Below, piece after piece: positions 1-8,086 of a stretch of 64,000 nucleotides of DNA. The DNA lies in assembly GCA_964640855.1 (NCBI GenBank), contig CAZXIX010000009.1, forward strand, positions 1 to 64,000. Direction: 5' to 3'. The first letter of the stretch is position 1. The number at the start of each line of letters is the position of its first letter. A program made the translations under genes and the position numbers. A model generated the notes under the pieces. The model was given only the letters and a program-made list of their open reading frames with translations. It was not told the DNA's origin and searched no databases. This DNA is from JAJDFU01 sp964640855 (GTDB lineage Bacteria > Bacteroidota > Bacteroidia > Chitinophagales > Saprospiraceae).

Positions 1-1389
1 GACCCAGTCGGGAATCCCGTCATCGTCTATGTCGGGTCGGTTTTCCCGATCCTGAACTTCCGTGCGGAGCTCCTGGAACTGCACCAGTACACCAGTGCGC
101 ATGGTGAATTGCGGGCTGAATTTCTTGTTGTAAAAGCTGGAGATGTTATAGGTTAGTTCGCGGTCGAGGGATTCCACCGTGCGGATTTTTTCGGGTAGGC
201 CCTCCACGAATTCGTCCTGGTCAAACAGGCTTTCTACCGCAGATACGGAAAGCACTGTTCGGAAATAACTGTCGTTTCCGACGATGATGTTGTGGCGCAG
301 CCCGACCGTTCCGAAGCGCGATCGGACGAAGGCGTCCTGGTTGGGGTTGGCAAACAGATCATTTTCATCTAAATCATCCCCGAGAAAATCGATAGCGCTC
401 CATGCCAAAATACCAAAGATGGAAAATTGCCCGGCTTGCGATTGACCCAGATCCAACTTAAAGGAAAGGTCCCGGTAGTTGGGCGTAGCATTGGTCCCGA
501 CCGGAATCCCCACAGCATCGGCCACCTCCACAAAAGAGTGCCGGTAGGCTGCCAGGTAAGAGGATTGCTTTTTTCGGTTGATGGGGCCCTCTACCATACC
601 TTCAAAACCACTGAAGGCGGCCAACTGGAACATTCCCTCAAAACGATCCTTGTTTCCGCTTCGGAATCCCAGGTCGAATACGCCCGCCAGGGCGTTTCCA
701 TACTCGGCCGGAAAAGCAGAGGTCAGGAAGTCGGAAGTCTTGAGCATATTGGGGTTTACCGCGCTCACCGGACCGCCGGTAGTGCCCAGCGTGGCAAAAT
801 GGTTGGGGTTGGGGATGGGAACGCCTTCCAAACGCCAGAGTACGCCCGTTGGTGAATTGCCGCGTATCACAATGTCATTGCGGGAATCATCCGCCACGGC
901 CACCCCGGCGAAATTCCCCACCAGGCGGGCCACGTCATTCCGCCCACCCGAAAAGCGGTTGACCTCCTCGAGATCGAAGGTCCTCGCGCTGATGGCCGTC
1001 ATCTCATTCACCGTGCGGTCTTTTTCGGTTTCGGCCACCACCACCACTTCATTCAGTTGAGTGACCGACTCCTCCAGACCGAGGGAAAGGGATGTTTGCT
1101 TGCCGGAAGTAACCAGCACGTTGGGCACCGTGATCGACTGGTAGCCCAGGTAGCTAATACGCAATGCTTGTCGCCCTACCGGAACGTCTTCCAGAGCAAA
1201 ACGTCCGTATTCATCGGTGGTGGTCCCAAGCACCGGGTCCACGCTGATCAACTCCACGGTAGCTCCCATGAGCGGTACGTCGGATTGTTGATCCACAATT
1301 TGCCCTTTGACGGTCTGCGTCGCTTCCTGCGCGACACCGACAAGGGAAAAGCAAAAGAAAGGCAATAGAAAAGAAAGTAAGTTTTTCAT
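1..1389 (-). CDS. TonB-dependent receptor with carboxypeptidase-regulatory-like N-terminal domain (3' end outside window)
   Basis: I translated this open frame from the ATG at 1387-1389 leftwards; it stays open for 463 codons to base 1, so the C-terminal part is missing. Residues 1-20 are a signal peptide ending near VGVAQ. Residues about 26-110 form a CarboxypepD_reg-like domain (VKGQIVDQQSDVPLMGATV, then a LGYQS segment). After it come a plug domain (VIRGNSPTGVLWRLEGVPIP; AEYGNALAGVFDL) and the first barrel strands. This order is that of outer-membrane TonB-dependent receptors of the Bacteroidota (SusC/CirA-like). Substrate cannot be read from the part present; no SusD partner is visible in the window. 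The N-terminal half is intact and the start is secure because the signal peptide begins at the first ATG. Confidence 0.88.
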   Translation of the reverse strand, partial: MKNLLSFLLPFFCFSLVGVAQEATQTVKGQIVDQQSDVPLMGATVELISVDPVLGTTTDEYGRFALEDVPVGRQALRISYLGYQSITVPNVLVTSGKQTSLSLGLEESVTQLNEVVVVAETEKDRTVNEMTAISARTFDLEEVNRFSGGRNDVARLVGNFAGVAVADDSRNDIVIRGNSPTGVLWRLEGVPIPNPNHFATLGTTGGPVSAVNPNMLKTSDFLTSAFPAEYGNALAGVFDLGFRSGNKDRFEGMFQLAAFSGFEGMVEGPINRKKQSSYLAAYRHSFVEVADAVGIPVGTNATPNYRDLSFKLDLGQSQAGQFSIFGILAWSAIDFLGDDLDENDLFANPNQDAFVRSRFGTVGLRHNIIVGNDSYFRTVLSVSAVESLFDQDEFVEGLPEKIRTVESLDRELTYNISSFYNKKFSPQFTMRTGVLVQFQELRTEVQDRENRPDIDDDGIPDWV

Positions 1390-1971
1390 GACAGAAATTT
1401 AATTAGGTGATCTGTCATAAAGGTGCTGCCCTCCATCCGGGCTTGAGGGCCCTAAAAAGATGAATCGTAGAATAAGCAGGTTGAATTGTAGGAAGAGAGC
1501 CACGCCCGATTCCCCCCCCCGGAAACTGGATTAATAACCGGAACGCCTTGCTCAGGGTAGGTTGGGCCAGCGCCTTGCCCGTGATCTAACGCCAAACATT
1601 CAGATGGAGTAGGTAGATCTCGTTACATTGTCGATGAAGGGAAGTGGGCAAGTGGTTGGCAAGTGGTTGGCAAGTGATTGGCAAGTGGTTGGCAAGTGGT
1701 TGGCAAGTGGTTAAACAAGTGGTTGACAAGTGGTTGACAAGTGGTTAAACAAGGTGTCCGGTCAAATAGGACCGCCTCATCTGGTATCTGTTAACAAGGG
1801 GATTATCATATTTGTACCTGATACCTGATCAACCGGTACCGGTTACCCTTTTGCCCGTGGAGCATGTGCACCCTTTTATTGGACTGAGCCAACAGGAATA
1901 TTAGGTCTGTACTTAGTATGCGTTCCCAAATCCGGAGCCGGAGATCAGCCATTCCGGCGTAGAATCAGTCC
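1390..1971. other. Intergenic region with tandem repeat; divergence is absent (both flanking genes on minus strand)
   Basis: A 582-bp stretch between the TIR gene and the TonB receptor gene. It holds the upstream region of the receptor (1390 to about 1640), the 11-bp tandem array at 1647-1746, and about 220 bp of unremarkable sequence. No convincing ORF, tRNA or terminator was seen. The receptor promoter should lie on the minus strand just right of 1389, but no clear -7 box was recognised. Confidence 0.5.
1647..1746. repeat. Tandem repeat, nine copies of an 11-bp unit (GGCAAGTGGTT)
   Basis: Six head-to-tail units of GGCAAGTGGTT occupy 1647-1712 (the third has GATT in place of GGTT). Three variant units follow: AAACAAGTGGTT (12 bp, 1713-1724), GACAAGTGGTT at 1725-1735 and again at 1736-1746; the array then decays into AAACAAGGTG. 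The CAAGTGG core is constant. The unit length is close to one helical turn, so copies face the same side of the DNA. The array is not coding in any frame that continues into a neighbour. Confidence 0.9.
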
Positions 1972-2973
1972 TTAATAACCGTAAGGGTCATAGGTGGCCA
2001 GGCTCATGAACTGGACCAGGTAAACCAGCATCATGAACAGGCCCAGGCCGATGGCCAGCCAACCCCAGACGCTACCCTTCAACTGATTGGAAGCATTGTT
2101 GATCCGGACCAGGCTCCATATGCCAAAGCCGACCCCCAGTATGGGAATGAAGATGGCTCCTATGAGGCCGACCACTCCTACCCAATCGGTCTTTTTTCCG
2201 GCCTGTGCGGTATTCGGGTTCGAACGGCTCGGAGGAGCCTGGAAGGCCGCTTGAGCGGGTTGCGGCCGGCGAGAGGGGGATTGAGGTTGGGGGTTCCCGG
2301 AAGGTTGCCTGGGCTGGGAAACCCGTTCCGGGCTTTTACCGGCCAATAGCTCATCAATTTGTTCGGCTATGCGATGATAAAGTTCATCTCTTTGCTTGAA
2401 CGTTCGAAGCAGTTGGTAGACGTCTTTCTCCTCGGCTTTATTTTTGAGCCTTTCCTTCAATTTGAGCAATATAGCACTCTGGTCCTCGAAGGAAAGAACC
2501 TGGCTGGTCTCAATTTCCGCTTTGAGGTTCCCCAGATAAGAAATGGGAACTTCCGGAGGGGGAGGTAGCGGGTCGGGCAGTGGGCTGGGTTCCGGGAGGC
2601 TGTTCAAGGCTTTCACCAACCCCAGGACGGAGTTGCGCCCTTTGTCGCGATAATCGACAAAATGAATGGCCGTCAATGCCGAAGGCAGCAGGTTGGTACT
2701 CACATCATCTACCAGGATCGGGAGGATTCGCTTGTTGAGGTCGAAGGCGTAGGTGTATTCCCGGTTGCAGGCAGTGCTGTTGTTGGATTTGGCGGAAAGT
2801 ACGAAGACAAACAGGTCACAGTTGCGGATCTCGGACAGAATACGATCCCACCAGGATTGCCCGCCACTCAGTTCTTTGTCAAACCAGATCTTGTATCCCA
2901 GCGATTCGAAATCCTCTATGATCTGTTTCACTTCCTGCCCATCAGACCGGCTGTAGCTGATAAATATATTCAT
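1972..2973 (-). CDS. TIR-domain protein with proline-rich linker and two C-terminal transmembrane helices
   Basis: Residues 1-125 are a TIR domain: it opens with IFISYSRSDG, has KIWFDKELSGGQSWWDRI, then FVFVLSAKSNNSTACNREY, where E72 sits at the position of the catalytic glutamate of NAD+-cleaving TIR enzymes. Two proline-rich linkers (about 128-146 and 214-255) flank a helical, charged segment (about 150-212, likely coiled coil). Residues about 264-288 and 302-325 are two hydrophobic helices of the DUF4190 style, so the TIR domain should face the cytoplasm. Bacterial TIR proteins are known as NADases in anti-phage systems and as host-interfering effectors; which applies here is unknown. It stands alone: neighbours are not recognisable defence genes. 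Start is the first ATG, directly before the TIR fold. Confidence 0.85.
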   Translation of the reverse strand: MNIFISYSRSDGQEVKQIIEDFESLGYKIWFDKELSGGQSWWDRILSEIRNCDLFVFVLSAKSNNSTACNREYTYAFDLNKRILPILVDDVSTNLLPSALTAIHFVDYRDKGRNSVLGLVKALNSLPEPSPLPDPLPPPPEVPISYLGNLKAEIETSQVLSFEDQSAILLKLKERLKNKAEEKDVYQLLRTFKQRDELYHRIAEQIDELLAGKSPERVSQPRQPSGNPQPQSPSRRPQPAQAAFQAPPSRSNPNTAQAGKKTDWVGVVGLIGAIFIPILGVGFGIWSLVRINNASNQLKGSVWGWLAIGLGLFMMLVYLVQFMSLATYDPYGY

Positions 2974-3056
2974 GATCCTGATGTCTGCACGGTGAGAGAA
3001 GGTTCCTTTTTATCTCGGTAACTATTCAAATTTCCGGCTGCGCCTTTTGTCTCTGT

Positions 3057-3080
3057 GCCTGCCTGAACCATCAGGCAGGC
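3057..3080. repeat. Perfect inverted repeat, 9-bp arms (GCCTGCCTG / CAGGCAGGC)
   Basis: GCCTGCCTG (3057-3065) and CAGGCAGGC (3072-3080) are perfect reverse complements around a 6-base loop. It lies in the 241-bp gap between the LytTR regulator and the TIR gene. No T-run follows on either strand, so a simple intrinsic terminator is not supported. It may be a dispersed intergenic palindrome or a transcript-end stem. Confidence 0.6.
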
Positions 3081-3233
3081 TGGAATTCGCTGCCCAGAGA
3101 TGTTCGAAAACTTTTGACCGCCTGCTTGGAATTGAAATATACAAGCTTTTTAACTTCTGCATCAAACCTTAAATTCATGGTAAACCCACATATCTCACAT
3201 CAAACACCCTAAACGCTCGATCCTGAACCCCCT

Positions 3234-3992
3234 TCACCGATCCATCCACAATTTGAAATCCCCTACTTTATCCCGGCTGACGATGGCCTGAAAATCCGCT
3301 TTGGGCTGCAAGTCAATGATCAGCCGGCTGTTGAAATAAGGAGACACCTTCCGGATGGATTGGATATGCACGATGCACTTCCGGTTGATCCGGAAAAAGT
3401 CCTTTGGATCCACCAATTGCGCGAGTTGCTCCATGGTGTAATCAAGCGTATGCTTTTTTCCGTTCCCCAGTTTCAGGAATACAAGCCCCTCCTCGGCATA
3501 GAAATAAAAAACCTCGCCGACCCGGACATAGGACAGTTGCTGCCCGATCTTGACGATGAATCGCTCTTTGTAAGCGGGTTGGCGGAGCGACTGGAGGATG
3601 GATTCCATATCTACAACCTGGCTTTGCCCGGGTTGCCGGTATAATCGCTCAAACTTATCCAGGGCTTGCTCCATTTCCTCGGGATCAATCGGTTTCAACA
3701 GGTAATCCACGCTATGCTGCTTAAAGGCTTTGAGCATGTATTGATTAAAAGCCGTCGTAAAAATGATCGGTGAAGAAATGGGAATTTCCGACAGGACATC
3801 AAAACTGATACCGTCGGCCAGCTGAATATCCATGAACAGCAGATCCGGGGCAGGATTTTCCTTTAACCAGCGAATACCCCCCTTTACACTATCCTGAACC
3901 GAACTGATCGTCCATTCAGGGCGAAAACGCCGGATGATGTCCTCCAGCCCTTTGGCTGCCGGGGCCTCGTCTTCCAGGATCAATATTCGCAT
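3234..3992 (-). CDS. LytTR-family response regulator
   Basis: The protein has an N-terminal receiver domain (residues 1-120: MRILILEDE with acidic E7/D8/E9, phosphoacceptor D55 in LLFMDIQL, conserved T/K region near FTTAF and LLKP) and a C-terminal LytTR DNA-binding domain (about 145-250: ERFIVKIGQQLSYV, FFRINRKCIVHIQSI). A longer frame extends upstream to 4088, but its first 32 residues overlap the end of the gamma-carbonic anhydrase gene and are not conserved; the ATG at 3990-3992 gives the standard receiver start. Regulators of this kind in Bacteroidota are usually paired with a YehU/LytS-type histidine kinase; none is next to it here, so it is an orphan in this window. Same strand as the carbonic anhydrase gene, 25 bp downstream. 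Confidence 0.9.
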   Translation of the reverse strand: MRILILEDEAPAAKGLEDIIRRFRPEWTISSVQDSVKGGIRWLKENPAPDLLFMDIQLADGISFDVLSEIPISSPIIFTTAFNQYMLKAFKQHSVDYLLKPIDPEEMEQALDKFERLYRQPGQSQVVDMESILQSLRQPAYKERFIVKIGQQLSYVRVGEVFYFYAEEGLVFLKLGNGKKHTLDYTMEQLAQLVDPKDFFRINRKCIVHIQSIRKVSPYFNSRLIIDLQPKADFQAIVSRDKVGDFKLWMDR

Positions 3993-4017
3993 AGCTGAAA
4001 ATTGAGATCGATAAGGG

Positions 4018-4539
4018 TTAATACTCGCCCCGAAACCAATCCGCGTACTGCACGTAATTTTGGGAGATTCGGCGGATGTAGTGGGCAAACTGGTCTGGAC
4101 TCAAGGGTTTGATCTTTTTGGCGGGCACCCCTCCGTAAATGAACCCGCTTTCCAATACCGAGTTTTCCAGGACCACAGCACCGGCAGCGATCAAGACATT
4201 TTCCTCCACCACGGCGTGGTCCATCACGATCGCGCCCATGCCGATTAGCACATTATTCTGGATCGTACAACCGTGGACAATGGCCCGGTGGCCAATGCTG
4301 ACGTTGTCGCCGATTTCCGTAGGCGCCTGCTGATAGGTACAATGGATCACGGCACCGTCCTGCACGTTGACCTTATTTCCCATCCGAATGTAATGTACGT
4401 CTCCGCGTACCACCGCCTGAAACCAGACACTGCAATCGTCGCCCATCTCCACATCGCCCACCACCGTTGCGTTTTCGGCCAGGTAACAATTATCTCCGAA
4501 GCGGGGCAAAACACCCTGAACGGGCAAGATCAAGGCCAT
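4018..4539 (-). CDS. Gamma-class carbonic anhydrase family protein
   Basis: A 173-residue left-handed beta-helix of hexapeptide repeats (AENATVVGDVEMGDDCSVW, VNVQDGAVIH, IGDNVSIGHRAIVHGC and so on). The three zinc-ligand histidines of gamma-carbonic anhydrases are present at H66, H84 and H89 with the right spacing. Family members of this length (YrdA/PaaY/Cam-like) are trimeric, cytosolic, and bind Zn or Fe; not all show carbonic anhydrase activity, so the reaction is an assignment by family. The frame could start further upstream at 4617, but MALILPVQG at 4537-4539 matches the usual family start. It is divergently oriented to hemN (gap 127 bp). Confidence 0.88.
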   Translation of the reverse strand: MALILPVQGVLPRFGDNCYLAENATVVGDVEMGDDCSVWFQAVVRGDVHYIRMGNKVNVQDGAVIHCTYQQAPTEIGDNVSIGHRAIVHGCTIQNNVLIGMGAIVMDHAVVEENVLIAAGAVVLENSVLESGFIYGGVPAKKIKPLSPDQFAHYIRRISQNYVQYADWFRGEY

Positions 4540-4666
4540 AGGATTGTCATTTTTCAAATTATCCCTGAAATAAACACCAAATTCCGAGTCTTGAAAATCC
4601 GAACTGATCATTATCATCCTCCACTCGGCAGCCTGCCCCTAATTTTCCGACCCAAACAGAGATCGA

Positions 4667-6019
4667 ATGAACCCTGTCCTGCTCGAAAAATACAATATTC
4701 CGGCCCCGCGTTATACCAGCTACCCCACCGTCCCCTACTGGGACGCCGCCCCGCCCTCAGCCCATGATTGGGTCTTATCGGTGAAGGAATCCCTGGAGGA
4801 AAGCCGGGAAATCAGTCTTTACATTCACCTTCCTTTCTGCGAAAGCCTGTGTACGTATTGCGGCTGCAACAAACGGATAACCAAAAACCACGCCGTCGAA
4901 GAACCTTATATACATGCTGTCCTCCGGGAATGGGCCATGTACCGGTCCGTTATGGATGCCAAACCGATCCTCCGTGAGTTGCACCTCGGAGGAGGGACTC
5001 CCACTTTTTTCAGTGGGCCCGAGTTGAAGCGATTGCTCGAAGGCATATTAAACACGGTTGAAGTACCTGTGGATCACCATTTCGGTGTTGAAGCGCATCC
5101 CGGTACCACCAACCGCGAACAACTGGAGTTACTGGCCTCTATGGGATTCAACCGCCTCAGCATCGGCATCCAGGATTTTGCCCCCGAGATCCTGGAGATC
5201 ATCAACCGAAGGCAAAGCCGGAAGGATGTCGAACAATGCACCCGCTGGGCACGCGAACTCGGGTTCCAGTCCCTGAACTACGATCTCATTTTCGGATTGC
5301 CGCTCCAAACTCCGGAACACATCCACCGGACCATGGATCAGATAAGGGAATTGAGGCCGGACCGGATTGCCTTTTACAGCTATGCCCATGTACCCTGGAT
5401 CAAACCCAGCCAACGGGCCTATTCGGAGTCCGACCTGCCCGAGGGTGCGGAAAAAAGAGCCCTCTACGAATTGGGGCGCCGGCAACTGGAGGAATCCGGA
5501 TATCGCGAGATCGGACTCGACCATTTCGACTTGCCCGAAGACCCCCTGGCAAAAGCTTTGGAAGAGGGCAGCCTGCATCGAAATTTCATGGGTTATACAC
5601 CCTTTGCCACCCCGCTCTGCCTGGCCCTTGGGGCCAGTTCCATCGCTGACTCAGGCAAGATGTTCATTCAAAATGAAAAGGCCATAGAGGTCTACCAGGA
5701 TCGAATTTCCCAAAACGAATTCCCCATCCTGAAAGGACACAGCCTCAGCCGGGAAGATCGGGTCATTCGCCATCACATACTCAATCTGATGTGCCGGGGC
5801 GGTACTTCCTGGGCACTTCCCGAACGGCAGCACCCGGCCCTGGAAGCCGGGCTCATGCGCATGGAAGAATTTCTGAAGGATGGATTGATCCACAGAGCCC
5901 CTTTCGAATTGAGCCTTAGTCCGGCCGGGAAACCTTTTGTGCGAAACATCGCTCTGGCTCTCGATGCGCGCTACTGGACAAGACAACCGGAAGGAAAGCT
6001 TTTTAGCCAGGTGGTGTAA
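4667..6019 (+). CDS. hemN: Oxygen-independent coproporphyrinogen III oxidase (radical SAM)
   Basis: Converts coproporphyrinogen III to protoporphyrinogen IX in haem synthesis without oxygen. The radical-SAM cluster motif is C58-x3-C62-x2-C65 with the extra C67 (YIHLPFCESLCTYCGCN) typical of HemN rather than HemW. The N-terminal KYNIPAPRYTSYPTVPYW segment is also a HemN signature; LHLGGGTPTF, SIGIQDF and NYDLIFGLP follow as expected for the barrel. The length, 450 residues, matches the family. The gene stands alone on the plus strand, before a beta-barrel gene, and its anaerobic role fits the stress-protein genes downstream and the haem uptake operon. Confidence 0.95.
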   Translation: MNPVLLEKYNIPAPRYTSYPTVPYWDAAPPSAHDWVLSVKESLEESREISLYIHLPFCESLCTYCGCNKRITKNHAVEEPYIHAVLREWAMYRSVMDAKPILRELHLGGGTPTFFSGPELKRLLEGILNTVEVPVDHHFGVEAHPGTTNREQLELLASMGFNRLSIGIQDFAPEILEIINRRQSRKDVEQCTRWARELGFQSLNYDLIFGLPLQTPEHIHRTMDQIRELRPDRIAFYSYAHVPWIKPSQRAYSESDLPEGAEKRALYELGRRQLEESGYREIGLDHFDLPEDPLAKALEEGSLHRNFMGYTPFATPLCLALGASSIADSGKMFIQNEKAIEVYQDRISQNEFPILKGHSLSREDRVIRHHILNLMCRGGTSWALPERQHPALEAGLMRMEEFLKDGLIHRAPFELSLSPAGKPFVRNIALALDARYWTRQPEGKLFSQVV

Positions 6020-6111
6020 GCCTGAAGGGTCGGGAAGAATGCGGGGGCAGACCCTCCTCCGGTTTCCCATCTTTTTTGAACATGACCACTTTTCTATTTT
6101 CCTTTTTCCCT

Positions 6112-6119
6112 TATCTTTC
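6112..6119 (+). promoter_or_regulatory. Candidate -7 box TATCTTTC upstream of the barrel/lipoprotein pair
   Basis: TATCTTTC resembles the Bacteroidota -7 consensus TAnnTTTG (7 of 8 positions when n is free) and sits 21 bp before the ATG at 6140. No clear -33 TTG at the expected spacing was found, so it is a weak call. Confidence 0.35.
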
Positions 6120-6139
6120 GAACAAGTCAATAACACCTG

Positions 6140-6670
6140 ATGAAACACCTCATTTTACCCTTAATCTTCATACTCATCGGAAGCCTGGGACTTTTCGGGC
6201 AGACCCGGCAAGGGAGTCATTTCGTAGGTGGTCAATTTCGGTTGGACAATTTGTTCCGGGAAGGAAACGACCTCTTCAGCGTCGGGCTCTCTCCGGATTA
6301 CGCCTTTTTCGTCTTCAACAATGTGGCCGTGGGCGCAAGGGCCGACTTGCAGTACATCCGTTCGGGCGATGACGACCTCTTTTCCTTCACCGGCATTCCC
6401 TTTGCCCGTTATTACTTCCCCGGCCAGTCCCGGACCCGCTTTTACATAGGGGCAGGGGTAGGCGGAGGTATCGTAAGCGTCGAGGGCGACACCCGCGGGT
6501 CTTTTCGATGGGACGCAGGGCCGGGGGTTAACTTCTTTGTCAACGAGCACGTAGCACTGGAAGCCGAGCTCTATTATGAGGGCATTTCCCGGGAGCAGAG
6601 CGACTACATCTCGAGTGTCGGCTTGCGAATGGGATTCCAGGTATTCTTGTTTAAAACCGAAGACGAATGA
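6140..6670 (+). CDS. Small outer-membrane beta-barrel protein (porin-family fold)
   Basis: 176 residues. Residues 1-20 are a signal peptide (LILPLIFILIGSLGLFGQ-T). The mature part alternates polar and hydrophobic residues in about eight strands with glycine-rich turns (GAGVGGGIVSVEG; DAGPGVNFFVNEHVALEAEL), ending with a strand GFQVFLF as in OmpX/OmpA-like barrels of the outer membrane beta-barrel (OMP_b-brl) group. No enzymatic motif. Its stop codon overlaps the start of the next gene (ATGA at 6667-6670), so the two are probably co-translated and may work as a pair. Confidence 0.75.
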   Translation: MKHLILPLIFILIGSLGLFGQTRQGSHFVGGQFRLDNLFREGNDLFSVGLSPDYAFFVFNNVAVGARADLQYIRSGDDDLFSFTGIPFARYYFPGQSRTRFYIGAGVGGGIVSVEGDTRGSFRWDAGPGVNFFVNEHVALEAELYYEGISREQSDYISSVGLRMGFQVFLFKTEDE

Positions 6671-7071
6671 GGTTTCGGATCCTGATCGGTCTTATTCTGA
6701 TTCTTTCTGCTACATCCTGCTATGTAGAGACTTGCTGTTATGGCCCTCCGAGTGTTTTTGATGTATTCACCTTTCCGGGCGGCCCCGGCACTACCTTTCG
6801 GGAGGGTGCCATAGACGTAGCTGTTAATCCCGACGGGTTTTTCCAACCCGGGCAGTACTACGACATCCAGGTCGTCGGTTTCGGCACGGTTCCCCTCCCT
6901 CCGGGTCCCAACCAGGGGGTCAATTTTGGATTTCTGCGTCCTGGAACCTATCGCCTCCGGTGCTGGGTCTATTGCTACGACCCCTGGGACCCCTATTGCT
7001 TCAGCAACCAATATGAGATCCTGATAGACGTTTTCGCGGGTACCACCACCGCCGTCGATTTTTTCCCCTGA
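6667..7071 (+). CDS. Small lipoprotein of unknown function, coupled to the barrel gene
   Basis: 134 residues beginning with a lipoprotein signal (RILIGLILILSATSC, lipid Cys at residue 18). The mature part is short, rich in Pro/Gly/aromatic residues, and has five further cysteines (ETCCYG; RCWVYCY; YCF), plausibly forming disulfides after export. Strand-like segments YDIQVVGFG and GTYRLRCWVY suggest a small beta-sandwich, similar to peptidase-associated or carboxypeptidase-regulatory domains, but I do not recognise the family. ATGA overlap with the preceding barrel gene indicates an operon. Confidence 0.65.
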   Translation: MRFRILIGLILILSATSCYVETCCYGPPSVFDVFTFPGGPGTTFREGAIDVAVNPDGFFQPGQYYDIQVVGFGTVPLPPGPNQGVNFGFLRPGTYRLRCWVYCYDPWDPYCFSNQYEILIDVFAGTTTAVDFFP

Positions 7072-7117
7072 TTTCGATTGAATTGATAAAGATCACTGTA
7101 TTCCTTACCGGGGCTCT

Positions 7118-7148
7118 TTGATCCCCTAGCGTTTTTCTACTATCTTTT
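7118..7148 (+). promoter_or_regulatory. Candidate promoter for the universal stress protein operon (TTG-N20-TATCTTTT)
   Basis: TTTG at 7117-7120 and TATCTTTT at 7141-7148 are 20 bp apart, matching the Bacteroidota -33/-7 layout. The same box with its next base (TATCTTTTG) occurs before the third stress-protein gene at 13043. The position excludes a start codon at 7147 and supports translation from 7219 or 7243. Confidence 0.5.
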
Positions 7149-7218
7149 GAAGACTGCAGGAAATGGAAAAGGTCCACGTGGTGGGAAATTGACTTACAGG
7201 ACTGCAGGTAGCGATTTT

Positions 7219-8076
7219 ATGGCAGGTAAAGTTCGCCGTACCATGGTAGGCAAATTTCTATTATTGACCGATTTCTCAGAACCCGCCGAGGCCGCTCGCG
7301 AAGTGGCTTTTCGCCTGGCCCAGGCCATGGGCGCTTCCATGGAGGTCGTGCACGTGCTGAAAGTGCCCTGGGAGATCCGCCTGCTGCCCGAAATACGACA
7401 ACGGGAATACCCAGAATGGAACGATCATATCCGGAAAGCAGAAATGCTTTTGGATGAAATAGCTTCCGGCTTTCGGGCAAATGGCGTGGAAGCCGATCGC
7501 AGCCTCTGGCACAAGGAAAAGATCCAGGAGATCCCGTCCCTGTCCGGAAACCACTACGATATGGTGTTCATAGGCACCAACGGCCGCAGTGGTTGGGAAT
7601 ACATCCTGCACGGCTCCATCGCCGAAAAGATCATGAAAGAAACCCTGATCCCGGTCATGGTGGTGAAACCCTTTCAGGCCGATTTTCAGCTTCGGAAGCT
7701 GCTTTTCGCCACCAGCCTGGACCTGGATACCCGACCCGCCCTGGAGTTTTTGCTCCGCCTGGCCTGTCATACCGGCGTGGAGAAGATTTTCGTGACCCGC
7801 GTGACAACCCCTTATAACTTCATCCCCAGCAGCGTGGCCCAGACCGCCTACGAACAACTTGTGGACGGCCTCTCAGCCGACTTGCTGGAATATGTACCCG
7901 TCAACCACTACACCATCGAGGACGGCGTAGTGGACATGGCCGACAGTTTGGGAACCGATCTGGTTTCCCTCAGCATGCAAAACCGGAGAAACCTGGCCGG
8001 TATATTCCTGGACAGCATTCCCATCAACCTCGCCCGGACCGCTTCACAGCCGGTGCTGAGCATCCGAACCCCTTGA
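7219..8076 (+). CDS. Universal stress protein, two tandem UspA domains
   Basis: Two UspA-like alpha/beta domains fused head to tail (LLLTDFSEPAEAA..., second beginning near LRKLLFATSLDLD). The first domain keeps the ATP-binding motif G-x2-G-x9-G-S (GTNGRSGWEYILHGS); the second has lost it (MQNRRNLAGIFLDS). Family members bind ATP or AMP and act in survival under energy or oxygen limitation. The frame opens at a TTG at 7147, but this lies inside the likely promoter; ATG at 7219 or, equally possible, 7243 (MVGKFLLLTDFSE) is the start. First gene of a plus-strand series of stress genes; the next Usp gene starts 10 bp after its stop. Confidence 0.88.
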   Translation: MAGKVRRTMVGKFLLLTDFSEPAEAAREVAFRLAQAMGASMEVVHVLKVPWEIRLLPEIRQREYPEWNDHIRKAEMLLDEIASGFRANGVEADRSLWHKEKIQEIPSLSGNHYDMVFIGTNGRSGWEYILHGSIAEKIMKETLIPVMVVKPFQADFQLRKLLFATSLDLDTRPALEFLLRLACHTGVEKIFVTRVTTPYNFIPSSVAQTAYEQLVDGLSADLLEYVPVNHYTIEDGVVDMADSLGTDLVSLSMQNRRNLAGIFLDSIPINLARTASQPVLSIRTP

Positions 8077-8086
8077 AGAGCAAACT

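Noticed and set aside
427..1368. Plus-strand frames of 100-160 codons across the TonB receptor gene
   Set aside because: They lie opposite a clearly conserved minus-strand receptor, have no family features and no promoter; they are mirror reading frames.
1647..1746. CRISPR array
   Set aside because: The units are 11 bp and contiguous without spacers; no cas genes are present.
2210..2230. tRNA T-loop-like GGTTCGAAC sequence
   Set aside because: It lies within the TIR coding frame and no matching acceptor stem or anticodon arm can be built around it.
1972..2973. A named anti-phage defence system (such as Thoeris or CBASS)
   Set aside because: Only a TIR protein is present; no ThsA, cyclase, SAVED or other partner gene is next to it.
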